From: Adhaeretor mobilis
Lineage (GTDB): Bacteria > Planctomycetota > Planctomycetia > Pirellulales > Lacipirellulaceae
Reading direction: 5' to 3'
Assembly (NCBI RefSeq): GCF_007741515.1
Contig: NZ_CP036263.1
Span: 4,699,178-4,763,177, forward strand
DNA: 64,000 nucleotides
A program made the translations under genes and the position numbers. This document shows positions 1 through 9,097 of the stretch, piece by piece. Numbering within the stretch: the first letter of the stretch is position 1; every line of letters starts with the position of its first letter. A model generated the notes under the pieces. It saw nothing but the letters and a program-made list of their open reading frames with translations, did no database searches and was not told the origin of the DNA.

Positions 1-174
1 GTGTCAGGCGCATCTGCTGGCGCACTTGGTCCTAGGTGGCGGTATCCCCTCAAGTGTTAGGGGTGTTAGGGTTTCACATTGTCGCGATTCGCTGCGAGAA
101 TCATGTTCTAGTCGCTAGCACGATTCGCAAAGCGGATAATGACGAGCACTACGAGGAGCCAATCTCGACTATTG

Positions 175-474
175 CTACTTCTCTCCAAGCTCGCTCTTCA
201 CAGTGCTAGCAAGCTTTTTCTTGATAGTTTTGTATTCCTCGTCGCTGAGCCCCCCTTGGGAGTGCAAGTCTCGGAAGTTGGTCATCGCCTCGCTGGCGTC
301 GAAATTGACACCCGCATTGCGCGTGCGAAATTTTTTAGCGACCTGAATCGCTATGGCGATTAGCGCAAAGATCACGGCAAACCAAAGCATGGCCGTGGTG
401 AGGCCCCAGGCAGCGTTCTCCAATGTCGGTGGTTTGGCTGGCAGTTTCGTTGGATCAATTTCGGATATCAGCAC
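175..474 (-). CDS. Small single-pass membrane protein with SHOCT-like tail
   Basis: A 99-residue protein with one clear transmembrane helix at about residues 27-47, followed by a basic stretch (KKFRTRN) that should sit in the cytoplasm. The C-terminal third contains FRDLHSQGGLSDEEYKTIKK, which resembles the SHOCT short oligomerisation motif (Leu, Gly, Leu/Ile-x-x-Glu-Glu-[FY]). SHOCT tails usually occur at the ends of small membrane or secreted proteins, but their function is not settled. The gene reads away from the secreted-protein gene at 805 and has no obvious operon partner inside the window. The 174 bases to its right-hand end of the window hold no gene I recognise. The membrane helix is certain from sequence; the SHOCT assignment is by motif only. 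Confidence 0.7.
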   Translation of the reverse strand: MLISEIDPTKLPAKPPTLENAAWGLTTAMLWFAVIFALIAIAIQVAKKFRTRNAGVNFDASEAMTNFRDLHSQGGLSDEEYKTIKKKLASTVKSELGEK

Positions 475-688
475 TTCTTTCCTCGCCGCCCCTGTTGCCT
501 CGCCCCATAATGTCTAGCAGTGGCGGCTCTCCCCGTGACTGCCCATGATTCCTCCATTATTGACCGCCCCTGAAAATGAGTCCAGACGAATGCCCTAACC
601 GGCAGAAATTCCTGGAAAGCCATAAGTGCCGCAACCCGCAAGGTTTAGCTTCTGCGGCAGACTCTGCTGGATGAGGCCAAGCGAGTGA

Positions 689-731
689 AGCGGCCCCTGG
701 GGAAGCTCCGATACCACCGTTAGGGGCCGCT
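689..731. repeat. Perfect 10-bp inverted repeat in the 475-804 gap
   Basis: AGCGGCCCCT at 689-698 and AGGGGCCGCT at 722-731 are perfect reverse complements separated by 23 bases. The element lies in the 330-base gap between two divergent genes. It could be an RNA hairpin or a protein-binding dyad upstream of the gene at 805. I see no gene in the rest of the gap. Confidence 0.4.
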
Positions 732-804
732 GCGCGCGTGGTCGGACTCGTTCGCAGAGGAGACCGGGCGAGGCGTAGCTTGCCGGCTATTTTGGTTTGC
801 TTAC

Positions 805-2760
805 TTGAATCATGAGTTGTACCTAGTGAAATCACCACTTCCACCACTGCGAGTCGCACTGATAGTGCGACAAGTGTGCGCAGTCGTCCTGGGAGTCGTG
901 CTGTTAGGATCGGCAGTCGGGGCTGCGCGCTTTCCGATTGAACCGCCACAGATGCAGACTACCTACTTGGGTGAACGCATCTTCATGCTGCCCTATCAAG
1001 TGAACGCCAGCGATCCCCTGGCAAGCGAAGTGAACAAAGTAAGATTGCTCATGTCACGCGGAGCAGCTGCCGATTGGCAATCACTTCAGGAAGCCGAGTC
1101 CAATGTGCGTGGCTTCAGTTACCACTGTCCTGCTGATGGCGAGTATTGGTTTGCGGTACAAATGGTCGATCGCCGCGGCAACGCTTGGCCCTCCGGCGAG
1201 ATCAAACCGCAGATACGGCTTGTCGTGGATACCGAGAATCCGCAATTAAAACTCGCAGTAGCTTCCGACGGACAGAACGCGACGATTCGATACGCTGCCC
1301 GCGATAAGAATCTGAAAAGCGAAACCTTGCGAGTTGAAGTTCGTGCCGATAATGGCGTGTGGCGCCCCGTGCGTTTGCCGGACGCCGATGTAACGCAGGA
1401 CGATCGGCTCATGGGTCGGGCTCGATTTGCAATCGAGTCACGCGACATTCAAGTTCGCGCTAGCATTGCCGATCACGCTGGGAACACAGTACAGTCACGA
1501 GCAGGCGATTCGGCGCGAGCGGGTGATCCTTTTGGGTTTCAACCGTCGGATGAAGATGTCGATAATGGCCCTTCGCTGGGGGAAGCACAATCGGGTGACA
1601 CGATCGCTCGGGGCAGCGGTGCTCGCGTTGACGATCTTGAATGGCCGGCACTCAACGCTGCCCGCCGTCATCGTCCGCTGCCTACGGTGCGTGTTCCTGC
1701 CGACCAGCGTGAGGTTGATAAACTGACCGGTGTTCCGCCCTACAAAAACACCTACACCGAAAATTCCGTCACGGGCCGATCCTATCCTGAAAACAGCAAC
1801 TCCCAAGGCTTCGGGAAGGACTTAGTGCAACAAAACCCGTTTGTCGCCAACGAGCGAACAGATTCGCCAACGCGATTTGTAAACGATCGTTTCAATCGCG
1901 ACACAATCAACTCTAAGGACTATGACGCCAGCGAGCTGACCCCCGCGCCGTACCGAGCGCCCACAGAATCCACCGAAACGGACAGCCGCTGGAGATCGGC
2001 TGCCGATCCTAGCGGCCTACCGGCAATGCTCGTGAGCAGTCGTACGTTTGATGTGGAGTACGACCTAGAAACGGTGGGACGCTGGGGGGTTGCTCGCGTA
2101 GAAATTTGGGGCACGCAAGATGGCGGCCAGACGTGGGCCAGCTATGCTGTGGACACGGATAATCGTAGCCCAATTCGCGTGACCGTGCCGGGCTCAGGGA
2201 CGTTTGGTTTGAAGATACTCGTCGATGGCGCCAACGGCGCGGCTGCACCGACCCCCCAAGCAGGCGACCAGCCGGAGATGACCGTGCGAGTTGACTTGCA
2301 CGCACCGACCGCAGAGCTAATTTCCGCAGAGATTGGTAGGGGGCCTCTAGCCGATAACTTACTCATCCAATGGGCGGCTGCGGATACGAATCTGGAAGAA
2401 CGCCCCATCGGTTTGTTTTACAGTTCCCACGAAAACGGCCCCTGGTCAACCGTCGCAACGGACTTAGAGAACACGGGGCAATACGCCTGGCGGATTGAAC
2501 GACACGTGCCGGACCGCTTCTATCTAAAAGTGGAAGCGCGAGATACGGCCGGCAATGTGACGGCAGCGCAGACGCCGTCGCCCGTGGTGCTTAGTCGCCC
2601 AAAACCGGCCGGTCGGTTGCGCGGCGTGAGACCCATCTCGAACTCGAACGCCAAGCAACGCGTGCCAGTGGTACGACCGTTGCCACCGCGAGATCGCCGC
2701 TCGCCAGACCACCATTCGCCGGATCAAACGGCAATGGAACACGAGCGCGGGCAACGGTAG
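805..2760 (+). CDS. Secreted protein with repeated Ig/fibronectin-like modules
   Basis: A 651-residue protein that I do not recognise as a named family. Residues about 16-40 form a signal peptide (basic start, hydrophobic core, AVGAA end), so it should be exported. Three modules with the beta-sandwich-like signature D-x-x-x-P-x-L...D...L...R-x-x-R...A-x-D-x-x-G-N follow at about residues 135-235, 410-505 and 505-590. A low-complexity linker rich in Asn, Asp and Thr lies between the first and second. The first and third modules end in ADHAGN and ARDTAGN, typical of tandem extracellular Ig-like repeats. The C-terminus is basic and proline rich. The given start is TTG; an in-frame GTG at 826 just before the signal peptide is equally likely. 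A structural or adhesive role in the envelope is inference. Confidence 0.65.
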   Translation: MNHELYLVKSPLPPLRVALIVRQVCAVVLGVVLLGSAVGAARFPIEPPQMQTTYLGERIFMLPYQVNASDPLASEVNKVRLLMSRGAAADWQSLQEAESNVRGFSYHCPADGEYWFAVQMVDRRGNAWPSGEIKPQIRLVVDTENPQLKLAVASDGQNATIRYAARDKNLKSETLRVEVRADNGVWRPVRLPDADVTQDDRLMGRARFAIESRDIQVRASIADHAGNTVQSRAGDSARAGDPFGFQPSDEDVDNGPSLGEAQSGDTIARGSGARVDDLEWPALNAARRHRPLPTVRVPADQREVDKLTGVPPYKNTYTENSVTGRSYPENSNSQGFGKDLVQQNPFVANERTDSPTRFVNDRFNRDTINSKDYDASELTPAPYRAPTESTETDSRWRSAADPSGLPAMLVSSRTFDVEYDLETVGRWGVARVEIWGTQDGGQTWASYAVDTDNRSPIRVTVPGSGTFGLKILVDGANGAAAPTPQAGDQPEMTVRVDLHAPTAELISAEIGRGPLADNLLIQWAAADTNLEERPIGLFYSSHENGPWSTVATDLENTGQYAWRIERHVPDRFYLKVEARDTAGNVTAAQTPSPVVLSRPKPAGRLRGVRPISNSNAKQRVPVVRPLPPRDRRSPDHHSPDQTAMEHERGQR

Positions 2761-2838
2761 GGCTCTAGGCTTGAGGGCGGATTTAGTAGATTACTATGCG
2801 CTAGTCGCAGGGCAATGAGTACACCTGCTTCGTTCGCT

Positions 2839-5800
2839 CTAGAGGGGCGAGCATTTCTTCCGTGAGGCTAAGCCTAGAGTCAAAAGACCTAGTGCGAGTA
2901 CTAAGGTTGAAGGCTCGGGTACGGTCACGTTGGCCGCTGTACTTGGCGTGCTGCCCGTGTGGAAGCGTTGCCACAGGATGAAGTCGAAGCCGTCGACATC
3001 GGTGTCTTTATCGGCATCGCCATCGGAGAAATCTGCGCCGGTTTGCGTGCCATAGTTGCTGTTCCACGTGGCCAGATCATCCCCATCGACATCCGCATCG
3101 AAATCGAAGTCGGCTGGGAAGGTGCGCGCGATGGTGCCGCCGCTAAAGGCTGCGACGTTACTGCCCACGGAGAACAGTGAATTCAAGTGAGTCATCACCC
3201 CATTGACCAGCGCATAAGCATTGATGTCGCCCAGCACGAGCATCGAGCCGTCAATCAGTTCCAACCCGTCCGGTCCACCAAATCCTGGCAAGTAGAGTGC
3301 TTCCTTGCCGGAGGTGCGATTGCCGTTATCGATCAGGTCGGTCAGGAATGTCATGGTGGGCGTGCCCGTTTCGCCAACAATCAACCGGCCGATGCCAAAG
3401 TTGTTGGTCGCCGTACCGCCAACGCCGAGATCGTCACCGCCCGCTTCCAGGAAGGTAGCTTGCACGCTGATAACTTCCACAATACCTGCGTCGAGATTCA
3501 CTTGGGCTTCATTCGTCGTGGCGTAGAGTAGATCTTTACCGACTTCGAGTTTGGCTCCGTCGGTGAGAGTGAGTGAGCTTTGCGGCGAGAGGTTTATGTT
3601 GCCAGAAACGGCCAGCGTGGACTGCGGACCGTCGGCTGAGATGGAGACTACGCCCGCAGTGTTGAGATTGGCTAAGTCGATGCGACCCCCTGACTCAACT
3701 TGGATCCCGATGCCTCCACTAGCAGTCTTGGTGATGGTCCCGACGTTGGAGAGATCGATCACTCCGTTGTTGCTGGCAATGATCGAGCGCGTGCCGTTGG
3801 AGTTTCTGGAATCGGCATACGATTGCAGAGACGACAGGTCGAGCAGCGTGCCGGTACCATCAGCAGAGAATTGCGTTGTGTTGCCGGTGAAGTATTCGTT
3901 GTTGAATGTCGTGGCCGTGATTTGCGTTGCGCCGTATTGCTTCCCGCCACGCAGCAGGAAGCGAGACCCGTTGATCGTGGTCAGTCCGCCAGCTGCAACG
4001 TTCAGGTTTTGTCCCGCGGTCATGCTGGCCGTGCTATTGGTAAAGTTGGTGAGCGATGTCGCGGTGAAGGTACCTGCGTCATCACCTTCAAAGGTGACGG
4101 CACCTTCGGTGTAATCCAGCGCGTCGTTAGCGGTGAACGAGCTACCGTTGGCTAGATCGACAGTCAGTCCACTCGCCGTGGTCAGACTGGGGAGTGCGTA
4201 GGTCGGGTTATCAACATCAATACGGGTCGCTCCGGTGACGGTTGTCAGTCCGTCGAGATTCACGTTCCCGCCGCTGGCAACTTGAATACCGATGACTCCA
4301 CTAGCAGTCTTGGTGATGGTCCCGACGTTGGAGAGATCGATCACTCCGTTGTTGCTGGCACTGATCGATCGTGTGCCGTTGGAGTTTCTGGAATCGGCAT
4401 ACGATTGCAGAGACGACAGGTCGAGCAGCGTGCCGGTACCATCAGCAGAGAATTGTGTCGTGTTGCCGGTGAAGTATTCGTTGTTGAATGTCGTGGCCGT
4501 GATTTGCGTTGCGCCGTATTGCTTCCCGCCACGCAGCAGGAAGCGAGAGCCGTTGATCGTGGTCAGTCCGCCAGCTGCAACGTTCAGGTCTTGTCCCGCG
4601 GTCATGCTGGCCGTGCTATTGGTAAAGTTGGTGAGCGATGTCGCGGTGAAGGTACCTGCGTCATCACCTTCAAAGGTGACGGCACCTTCGGTGTAATCCA
4701 GCGCGTCGTTAGCGGTGAACGAGCTACCGTTGGCTAGATCGACAGTCAGTCCACTCGCCGTGGTCAGACTGGGGAGTGCGTAGGTCGGGTTATCAACATC
4801 AATACGGGTCGCTCCGGTGACGGTTGTCAGTCCGTCGAGATTCACGTTCCCGCCGCTGGCAACTTGAATACCGATGACTCCACTAGCAGTCTTGGTGATG
4901 GTCCCGACGTTGGAGAGATCGATCACTCCGTTGTTGCTGGCACTGATCGATCGTGTGCCGTTGGAGTTTCTGGAATCGGCATACGATTGCAGAGACGACA
5001 GGTCGAGCAGCGTGCCGGTACCATCAGCAGAGAATTGTGTCGTGTTGCCGGTGAAGTATTCGTTGTTGAATGTCGTGGCCGTGATTTGCGTTGCGCCGTA
5101 TTGCTTCCCGCCACGCAGCAGGAAGCGAGAGCCGTTGATCGTGGTCAGTCCGCCAGCTGCAACGTTCAGGTCTTGTCCCGCGGTCATGCTGGCCGTGCTA
5201 TTGGTAAAGTTGGTGAGCGATGTCGCGGTGAAGGTACCTGCGTCATCACCTTCAAAGGTGACGGCACCTTCGGTGTAATCCAGCGCGTCGTTAGCGGTGA
5301 ACGAGCTACCGTTGGCTAGATCGACAGTCAGTCCACTCGCCGTGGTCAGACTGGGGAGTGCGTAGGTCGGGTTATCAACATCAATACGGGTCGCTCCGGT
5401 GACGGTTGTCAGTCCGTCGAGATTCACGTTCCCGCCGCTGGCAACTTGAATACCGATGACTCCACTTCCGGTCTTAGCAATCGTCCCCAGATTGGAGAGA
5501 TCAATCACACCGTTGTTGCTGGCACTGATCGATCGTGTGCCGTTGGAGTTTCTGGAATCGGCGTAGCTAAGCAACGACGTGAGGTCCAGTAGAGAGCCGG
5601 CACCACTTGAAGAGAACTGAGTAGCGTTGCCGCTAAGGGCAGTATTGGTAAACATCGTTGCGGCAACACGGACGGTTCCACCATTGGTTGCGAACAGTTG
5701 AGCCCCTTCCGGAGCGAATGCTGCTCCTGCTCCCGTTGCTTGAAACAATGCCGTAGTCGAGTCGGCGGTGATCCCTCCACCTATGAGCGCATCGTCTAGC

Positions 5801-6135
5801 ACGGTCAGGCTGTGACCACCTGGGACTGTTAGAGTTGAACCGCTTGCTAGTGTGAAGTCGTTGATCTGCGAAGCGGGGTCGACATCGAACAGCACGCCAT
5901 GGCCCGTGGGGATTTCGACGTTGAACTGGTCTGTCACATTGTTCAGCGGCGCTTGGTTGATATCCCAATTGCCCGCAGCCTTGTAACTGGATGGATCACC
6001 TAGTTCGTCACCCTCATAGACTGCTGTGAGTTCCGCTGATTGAGCATTGCCAAGCAGGCAAGACAAAACTAGGCAAACCGCCAAAGACAGAGCGACAGAA
6101 ACGCGAATACCTGCGGACCATGCTAGAGATTTCAT
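2839..6135 (-). CDS. Giant PEP-CTERM/dockerin protein with three 194-residue repeats
   Basis: About 1098 residues. The ATG at 6135 is preceded by GGAG at good spacing, so I prefer it to the upstream ATG at 6159. A signal peptide (ending NAQSA) leads into a beta-helix-like region rich in Asn, Thr, Ser and Gly. The middle contains three near-identical repeats of 194 residues, each with motifs such as SADGTGTLLDLSSLQSYAD and ASNNGVIDLSNVGTI. Near the C-terminus DFDFDADVDGDDLATWN and DGDADKDTDVDGFDFILWQ form a paired dockerin-like calcium-binding repeat. The protein ends in VPEPSTLVLALGLLTLGL followed by basic residues, a PEP-CTERM sorting signal processed by exosortase in known systems. It should be a long surface filament or matrix protein. 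No exosortase gene is visible here. Confidence 0.8.
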   Translation of the reverse strand: MKSLAWSAGIRVSVALSLAVCLVLSCLLGNAQSAELTAVYEGDELGDPSSYKAAGNWDINQAPLNNVTDQFNVEIPTGHGVLFDVDPASQINDFTLASGSTLTVPGGHSLTVLDDALIGGGITADSTTALFQATGAGAAFAPEGAQLFATNGGTVRVAATMFTNTALSGNATQFSSSGAGSLLDLTSLLSYADSRNSNGTRSISASNNGVIDLSNLGTIAKTGSGVIGIQVASGGNVNLDGLTTVTGATRIDVDNPTYALPSLTTASGLTVDLANGSSFTANDALDYTEGAVTFEGDDAGTFTATSLTNFTNSTASMTAGQDLNVAAGGLTTINGSRFLLRGGKQYGATQITATTFNNEYFTGNTTQFSADGTGTLLDLSSLQSYADSRNSNGTRSISASNNGVIDLSNVGTITKTASGVIGIQVASGGNVNLDGLTTVTGATRIDVDNPTYALPSLTTASGLTVDLANGSSFTANDALDYTEGAVTFEGDDAGTFTATSLTNFTNSTASMTAGQDLNVAAGGLTTINGSRFLLRGGKQYGATQITATTFNNEYFTGNTTQFSADGTGTLLDLSSLQSYADSRNSNGTRSISASNNGVIDLSNVGTITKTASGVIGIQVASGGNVNLDGLTTVTGATRIDVDNPTYALPSLTTASGLTVDLANGSSFTANDALDYTEGAVTFEGDDAGTFTATSLTNFTNSTASMTAGQNLNVAAGGLTTINGSRFLLRGGKQYGATQITATTFNNEYFTGNTTQFSADGTGTLLDLSSLQSYADSRNSNGTRSIIASNNGVIDLSNVGTITKTASGGIGIQVESGGRIDLANLNTAGVVSISADGPQSTLAVSGNINLSPQSSLTLTDGAKLEVGKDLLYATTNEAQVNLDAGIVEVISVQATFLEAGGDDLGVGGTATNNFGIGRLIVGETGTPTMTFLTDLIDNGNRTSGKEALYLPGFGGPDGLELIDGSMLVLGDINAYALVNGVMTHLNSLFSVGSNVAAFSGGTIARTFPADFDFDADVDGDDLATWNSNYGTQTGADFSDGDADKDTDVDGFDFILWQRFHTGSTPSTAANVTVPEPSTLVLALGLLTLGLASRKKCSPL
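3716..5461. repeat. 582-bp in-frame tandem repeat, three periods
   Basis: The string CCACTAGCAGTCTTGGTGAT occurs at about 3716, 4298 and 4880, exactly 582 bases apart, and a diverged fourth boundary lies at about 5462. The middle and third units look identical over their length; the first differs at only a few positions. As 582 is 194 codons, the reading frame of the minus-strand PEP-CTERM gene is kept. The near identity points to recent duplication or ongoing gene conversion. Confidence 0.9.
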
Positions 6136-6350
6136 GATTGTTCTCCGAAGCCGAATCATTTAAGGCAACTGAAATGAGATGAGCAAGACGAGACTGGTAG
6201 GACCAGGCCGCTGGCAAGAGCCCGTGGCAAACCGCAGGTGCATCTTATCGTCCGCTGCGAGAAGATGCGAAGAAAAATGCACCTTCCCTGAGAATAGGCG
6301 AATTATCACCTGAACTCTGGCCCTAAACGCTTGGTCAGGCTGGCGTTACA

Positions 6351-7430
6351 ATGGCACGCAGCATGGCCAAGAAAAACTCAAACACGCTTTCCGCACTCCA
6401 ACTGTTCGTTGATCAAGAGCCGGCGGTCAAGGCGCCGGTGTGTGTACTGGCTGGGGACGACGGCTTCTTGCAGCACGAGGCGAAGTTGGCGTTGTTGCGA
6501 GCGCTCGAGGCGGAGGATTCCGTCGAGACGTTCAACGGACGGCATTGCGAGTTGCGTGATGTGCTTGACGCGTTACGTGAGAAGTCGCTGTTCGGTGGTG
6601 ATCAACGAGTCGTGGTTGTTGAAGATGCCGACCAGTTTGTGAAACAGTACCGTGGTGAACTTGAAGACTACGTGGCCAAGCCGAGCGATTCCGCGGTGCT
6701 AATTCTGGAATGTACGAGCTGGCCTGGAAACACACGGCTTGCCAAAGCGGTAGCCGACTCAGGCCTGGCGGTGCGTTGCCAAACACCCGACAAGGGGCGG
6801 GAGCTTGCTGAGTTCACTTCGCAGCTAAAAACTTGGCTGGAATATTGTGCGAAGCAGCAGTTCGATTGCACATTGGAGCGTGGCGGATCCGATGCGTTAC
6901 TCGAGCAGTTGGAGCCTACCGCGGGAGTGCTCTATCAGGAAGTCGCTCGACTGTCTCTCTTGGCAGGCGCTGGGGGTGTGATCGATGGGAAACTCGTGCG
7001 CGAGCATGTGGGCGGTTGGCGAACTCGCAAGACGTGGGACATGATCGACGCGGCTGCCGACGGTAATGCGTCCAGTGCTCTGCAGCAACTCGACCGATTA
7101 CTCGCCGCGGGCGAGGAACCGCATGCGCTGCTTCCCCAAATGGCCTCGACGCTGCGGCGCTTTGCTATGGCGGTGCGAATTTTTGAGCAGGCTGAGCAGC
7201 AAGGTAAACGGGGTTCCTTGCGTAGCGCCCTCGAACGGGCGGGCGCTCCGAAGTTCAAACTTAATGATATGGAACGCCAGATGCGCCAGATCGGTCGCGA
7301 TCGTGCGCGCCTAATTTACGACTGGCTGCTAGCAGCGGACCTTGGCCTTAAGGGCTATAACTCGACCAAAGATCGAGCCCGGCGAGTGATCGAGACGCTT
7401 ATTGTGCGTTTGGCGCAGAAGCGTAACTAG
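6351..7430 (+). CDS. holA: DNA polymerase III delta subunit
   Basis: A 359-residue protein with the layout of HolA, the clamp-loader subunit that opens the beta sliding clamp. The N-terminal part has the AAA-like delta fold with AGDDGFLQHEA near residue 40 and LFGGDQRVVVVEDAD near residue 80, the strand-helix-Asp pattern of the family. A helical middle domain and a C-terminal collar domain (MERQMRQIGRDRARLIYDWLLAADLGLKG) follow. The length is normal. An ATG four codons later (6363) could also be the start. It is divergent from the giant PEP-CTERM gene and stands alone. It acts in the cytoplasm at the replisome. Confidence 0.88.
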   Translation: MARSMAKKNSNTLSALQLFVDQEPAVKAPVCVLAGDDGFLQHEAKLALLRALEAEDSVETFNGRHCELRDVLDALREKSLFGGDQRVVVVEDADQFVKQYRGELEDYVAKPSDSAVLILECTSWPGNTRLAKAVADSGLAVRCQTPDKGRELAEFTSQLKTWLEYCAKQQFDCTLERGGSDALLEQLEPTAGVLYQEVARLSLLAGAGGVIDGKLVREHVGGWRTRKTWDMIDAAADGNASSALQQLDRLLAAGEEPHALLPQMASTLRRFAMAVRIFEQAEQQGKRGSLRSALERAGAPKFKLNDMERQMRQIGRDRARLIYDWLLAADLGLKGYNSTKDRARRVIETLIVRLAQKRN

Positions 7431-7607
7431 CCTATTTCGCTGCCCAGCTTGCGCCGTGGCTAAATGTATGCAGTTCGAATGCTAGCATCAACGCTGCTTC
7501 CGTCCCCAGTGAACTTGCTGGCACGCCAAGTTTGAACTACTCTTCGCGGCCCTAAGGTTGCGCCTGTTCTCGGGCTGCCCTGCCCTATCCTGTTGTCAGC
7601 GACGTTC

Positions 7608-9014
7608 ATGCACCGCAAAATTTCTGCCACAACTTGTTTGCTTGCTGCAGCGTGCCTATGCGCTGTTGGCTGTGCAACGCCGTGGTCGAAGGCGGACAAG
7701 ATTGATGATATTTCCTATTCGCACCCGGCAGAGCGAATGGGGACTTCACAACCATCTACAACAGCTACCGAATTTGATGACAAAGGAGAGCTTTCCAACG
7801 AGGAAGCCCTCGCTGGTGTGTTGGACGAGCTTCAAGAAATCGGCGGCATCGACCCGGAAGCACAGCAGCAATTGATGGCCGACTTGCGTGAGACCAAGCC
7901 GGAACATTATGCACTGGTGGTCGATCAATTCCGCACGGCTCTCGCCTATCGTCAGCAACTGGAAAAACGCGACGAACTCGCTGAGCAAGAACGCGAGTTG
8001 GCGATGCAATCCAACTCAGGTAATGGTTCATCGCGTGCTGCCAAGCAAACAGCTGAACAAGTGGTGCGCGACCAAATACAAGCCGTTGCGTCAAGTGAGC
8101 CCTTGCAGGTGACAACGCACTCTCTGCATGCGATTCGATCGTTGCCAGTCCCCCCAAAATCCCATTCTCAATCGATGCCGCAAGCGAAAAGCTTGGCGCC
8201 TATTGTCAGTGATCAGCAGACGACCGAATTAACCAACAAGGGGCTGCCGCCCGTCAATGCACAGGTGCAGTCGGCTTCCTACACGGCGTTGGGTTCGCCA
8301 CCAACGGCGAACGCACACGGCTGGGAAGCACAGTTAAAGAGTGCGATCGCGCAACTCGAGAGCGAAGTATCGCCAGAACCCCGCTCGGTGGAGGAAGTTC
8401 ACGAGCATCTTCGCCTGCGTACGCTGCAACTGCTTGCAGGCGATCAGGAAGCGGCGCTGCAGTCGATTCCAGGAGCAAGCCCAGCTCAGCAGGACTATTG
8501 GGCAAAGCAGTTATTCGCGATATCGACATTCCTCGATCAAGAAACGCACAAGGATGGCAAGGCACGAGCCGCCGCGGCGCTCGTCCACTTGGATGCAGCT
8601 CGCGGGCAACTGGCCGAACTGGCCACTTTGCAGGTGCGCAACATGACGTTTGCCGAGCGGGTTGATGGTTTCGGCGAATACAAGACGGCTGAGAGCACGC
8701 TCTTCAAGCCGGGCGGATCGGTCACGCTCTATGCAGAGGTAGCCAACTATCGTAGCGATTCGACCGAGGAAGGTTATCGCACGGTCCTCACCACGAGCTA
8801 CCAAGTCGTGGACAAAGCGGGCCAACGCGTTGACGGCGGGCAATTCCCCGACGTCGAGGACATTTGCCAGAATCGCCGGCGCGACTTCCACATGCAATAC
8901 ACGATCCCTCTACCCATGCGTATCTACGCGGGTCACTACGAAATGCAGCTGATCATCACAGATGGACTGAGCAACAAAATCGGGCAAGCGAGCATACCGT
9001 TTGAGATCGAGTAG
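7608..9014 (+). CDS. Secreted lipoprotein, family not recognised
   Basis: About 468 residues from the ATG at 7608; an in-frame TTG five codons earlier is possible. The N-terminus has a lipoprotein signal with lipobox CAVGC, making Cys22 the lipidated residue. The first half is Gln/Glu rich with a likely coiled coil (QLEKRDELAEQERELAMQ). The C-terminal part from about residue 300 is a conserved-looking domain with VDGFGEYKTAESTLFKPGG, LTTSYQVVDKAGQRVDGGQ and YTIPLPMRIYAGHYEMQL, which looks like a beta-sandwich. I cannot name the family. It converges on the PEP-CTERM gene at 9098, with a palindromic element between them. Confidence 0.65.
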   Translation: MHRKISATTCLLAAACLCAVGCATPWSKADKIDDISYSHPAERMGTSQPSTTATEFDDKGELSNEEALAGVLDELQEIGGIDPEAQQQLMADLRETKPEHYALVVDQFRTALAYRQQLEKRDELAEQERELAMQSNSGNGSSRAAKQTAEQVVRDQIQAVASSEPLQVTTHSLHAIRSLPVPPKSHSQSMPQAKSLAPIVSDQQTTELTNKGLPPVNAQVQSASYTALGSPPTANAHGWEAQLKSAIAQLESEVSPEPRSVEEVHEHLRLRTLQLLAGDQEAALQSIPGASPAQQDYWAKQLFAISTFLDQETHKDGKARAAAALVHLDAARGQLAELATLQVRNMTFAERVDGFGEYKTAESTLFKPGGSVTLYAEVANYRSDSTEEGYRTVLTTSYQVVDKAGQRVDGGQFPDVEDICQNRRRDFHMQYTIPLPMRIYAGHYEMQLIITDGLSNKIGQASIPFEIE

Positions 9015-9036
9015 TTTTGGACCGGATTATGAGACG

Positions 9037-9097
9037 GGATTTACAGGATCTACAGGATGAAATTCCATTCCTATCCTGTACATCCTGTTGATCCTGT
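9037..9097. repeat. Imperfect inverted repeat built from ACAGGAT units
   Basis: Two arms made of repeated ACAGGAT (left) and ATCCTGT (right) face each other across about 20 bases, in the 83-base gap between two convergent genes. About 16 of 18 bases pair in the best register. Its position fits a two-way transcription terminator. Similar ACAGGAT-type intergenic repeats occur in many bacterial genomes, so it may also be a mobile palindromic repeat. Confidence 0.55.

Noticed and set aside
557..949. 130-codon open frame on the minus strand
   Set aside because: Overlaps the start of the secreted-protein gene at 805, has Arg/Ala/Pro-rich composition typical of an antisense frame, and no ribosome site or domain.
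3551..5319. Several plus-strand open frames of 134-187 codons repeated every 582 bases
   Set aside because: They are antisense to the tandem repeats of the PEP-CTERM gene and repeat only because that gene does.
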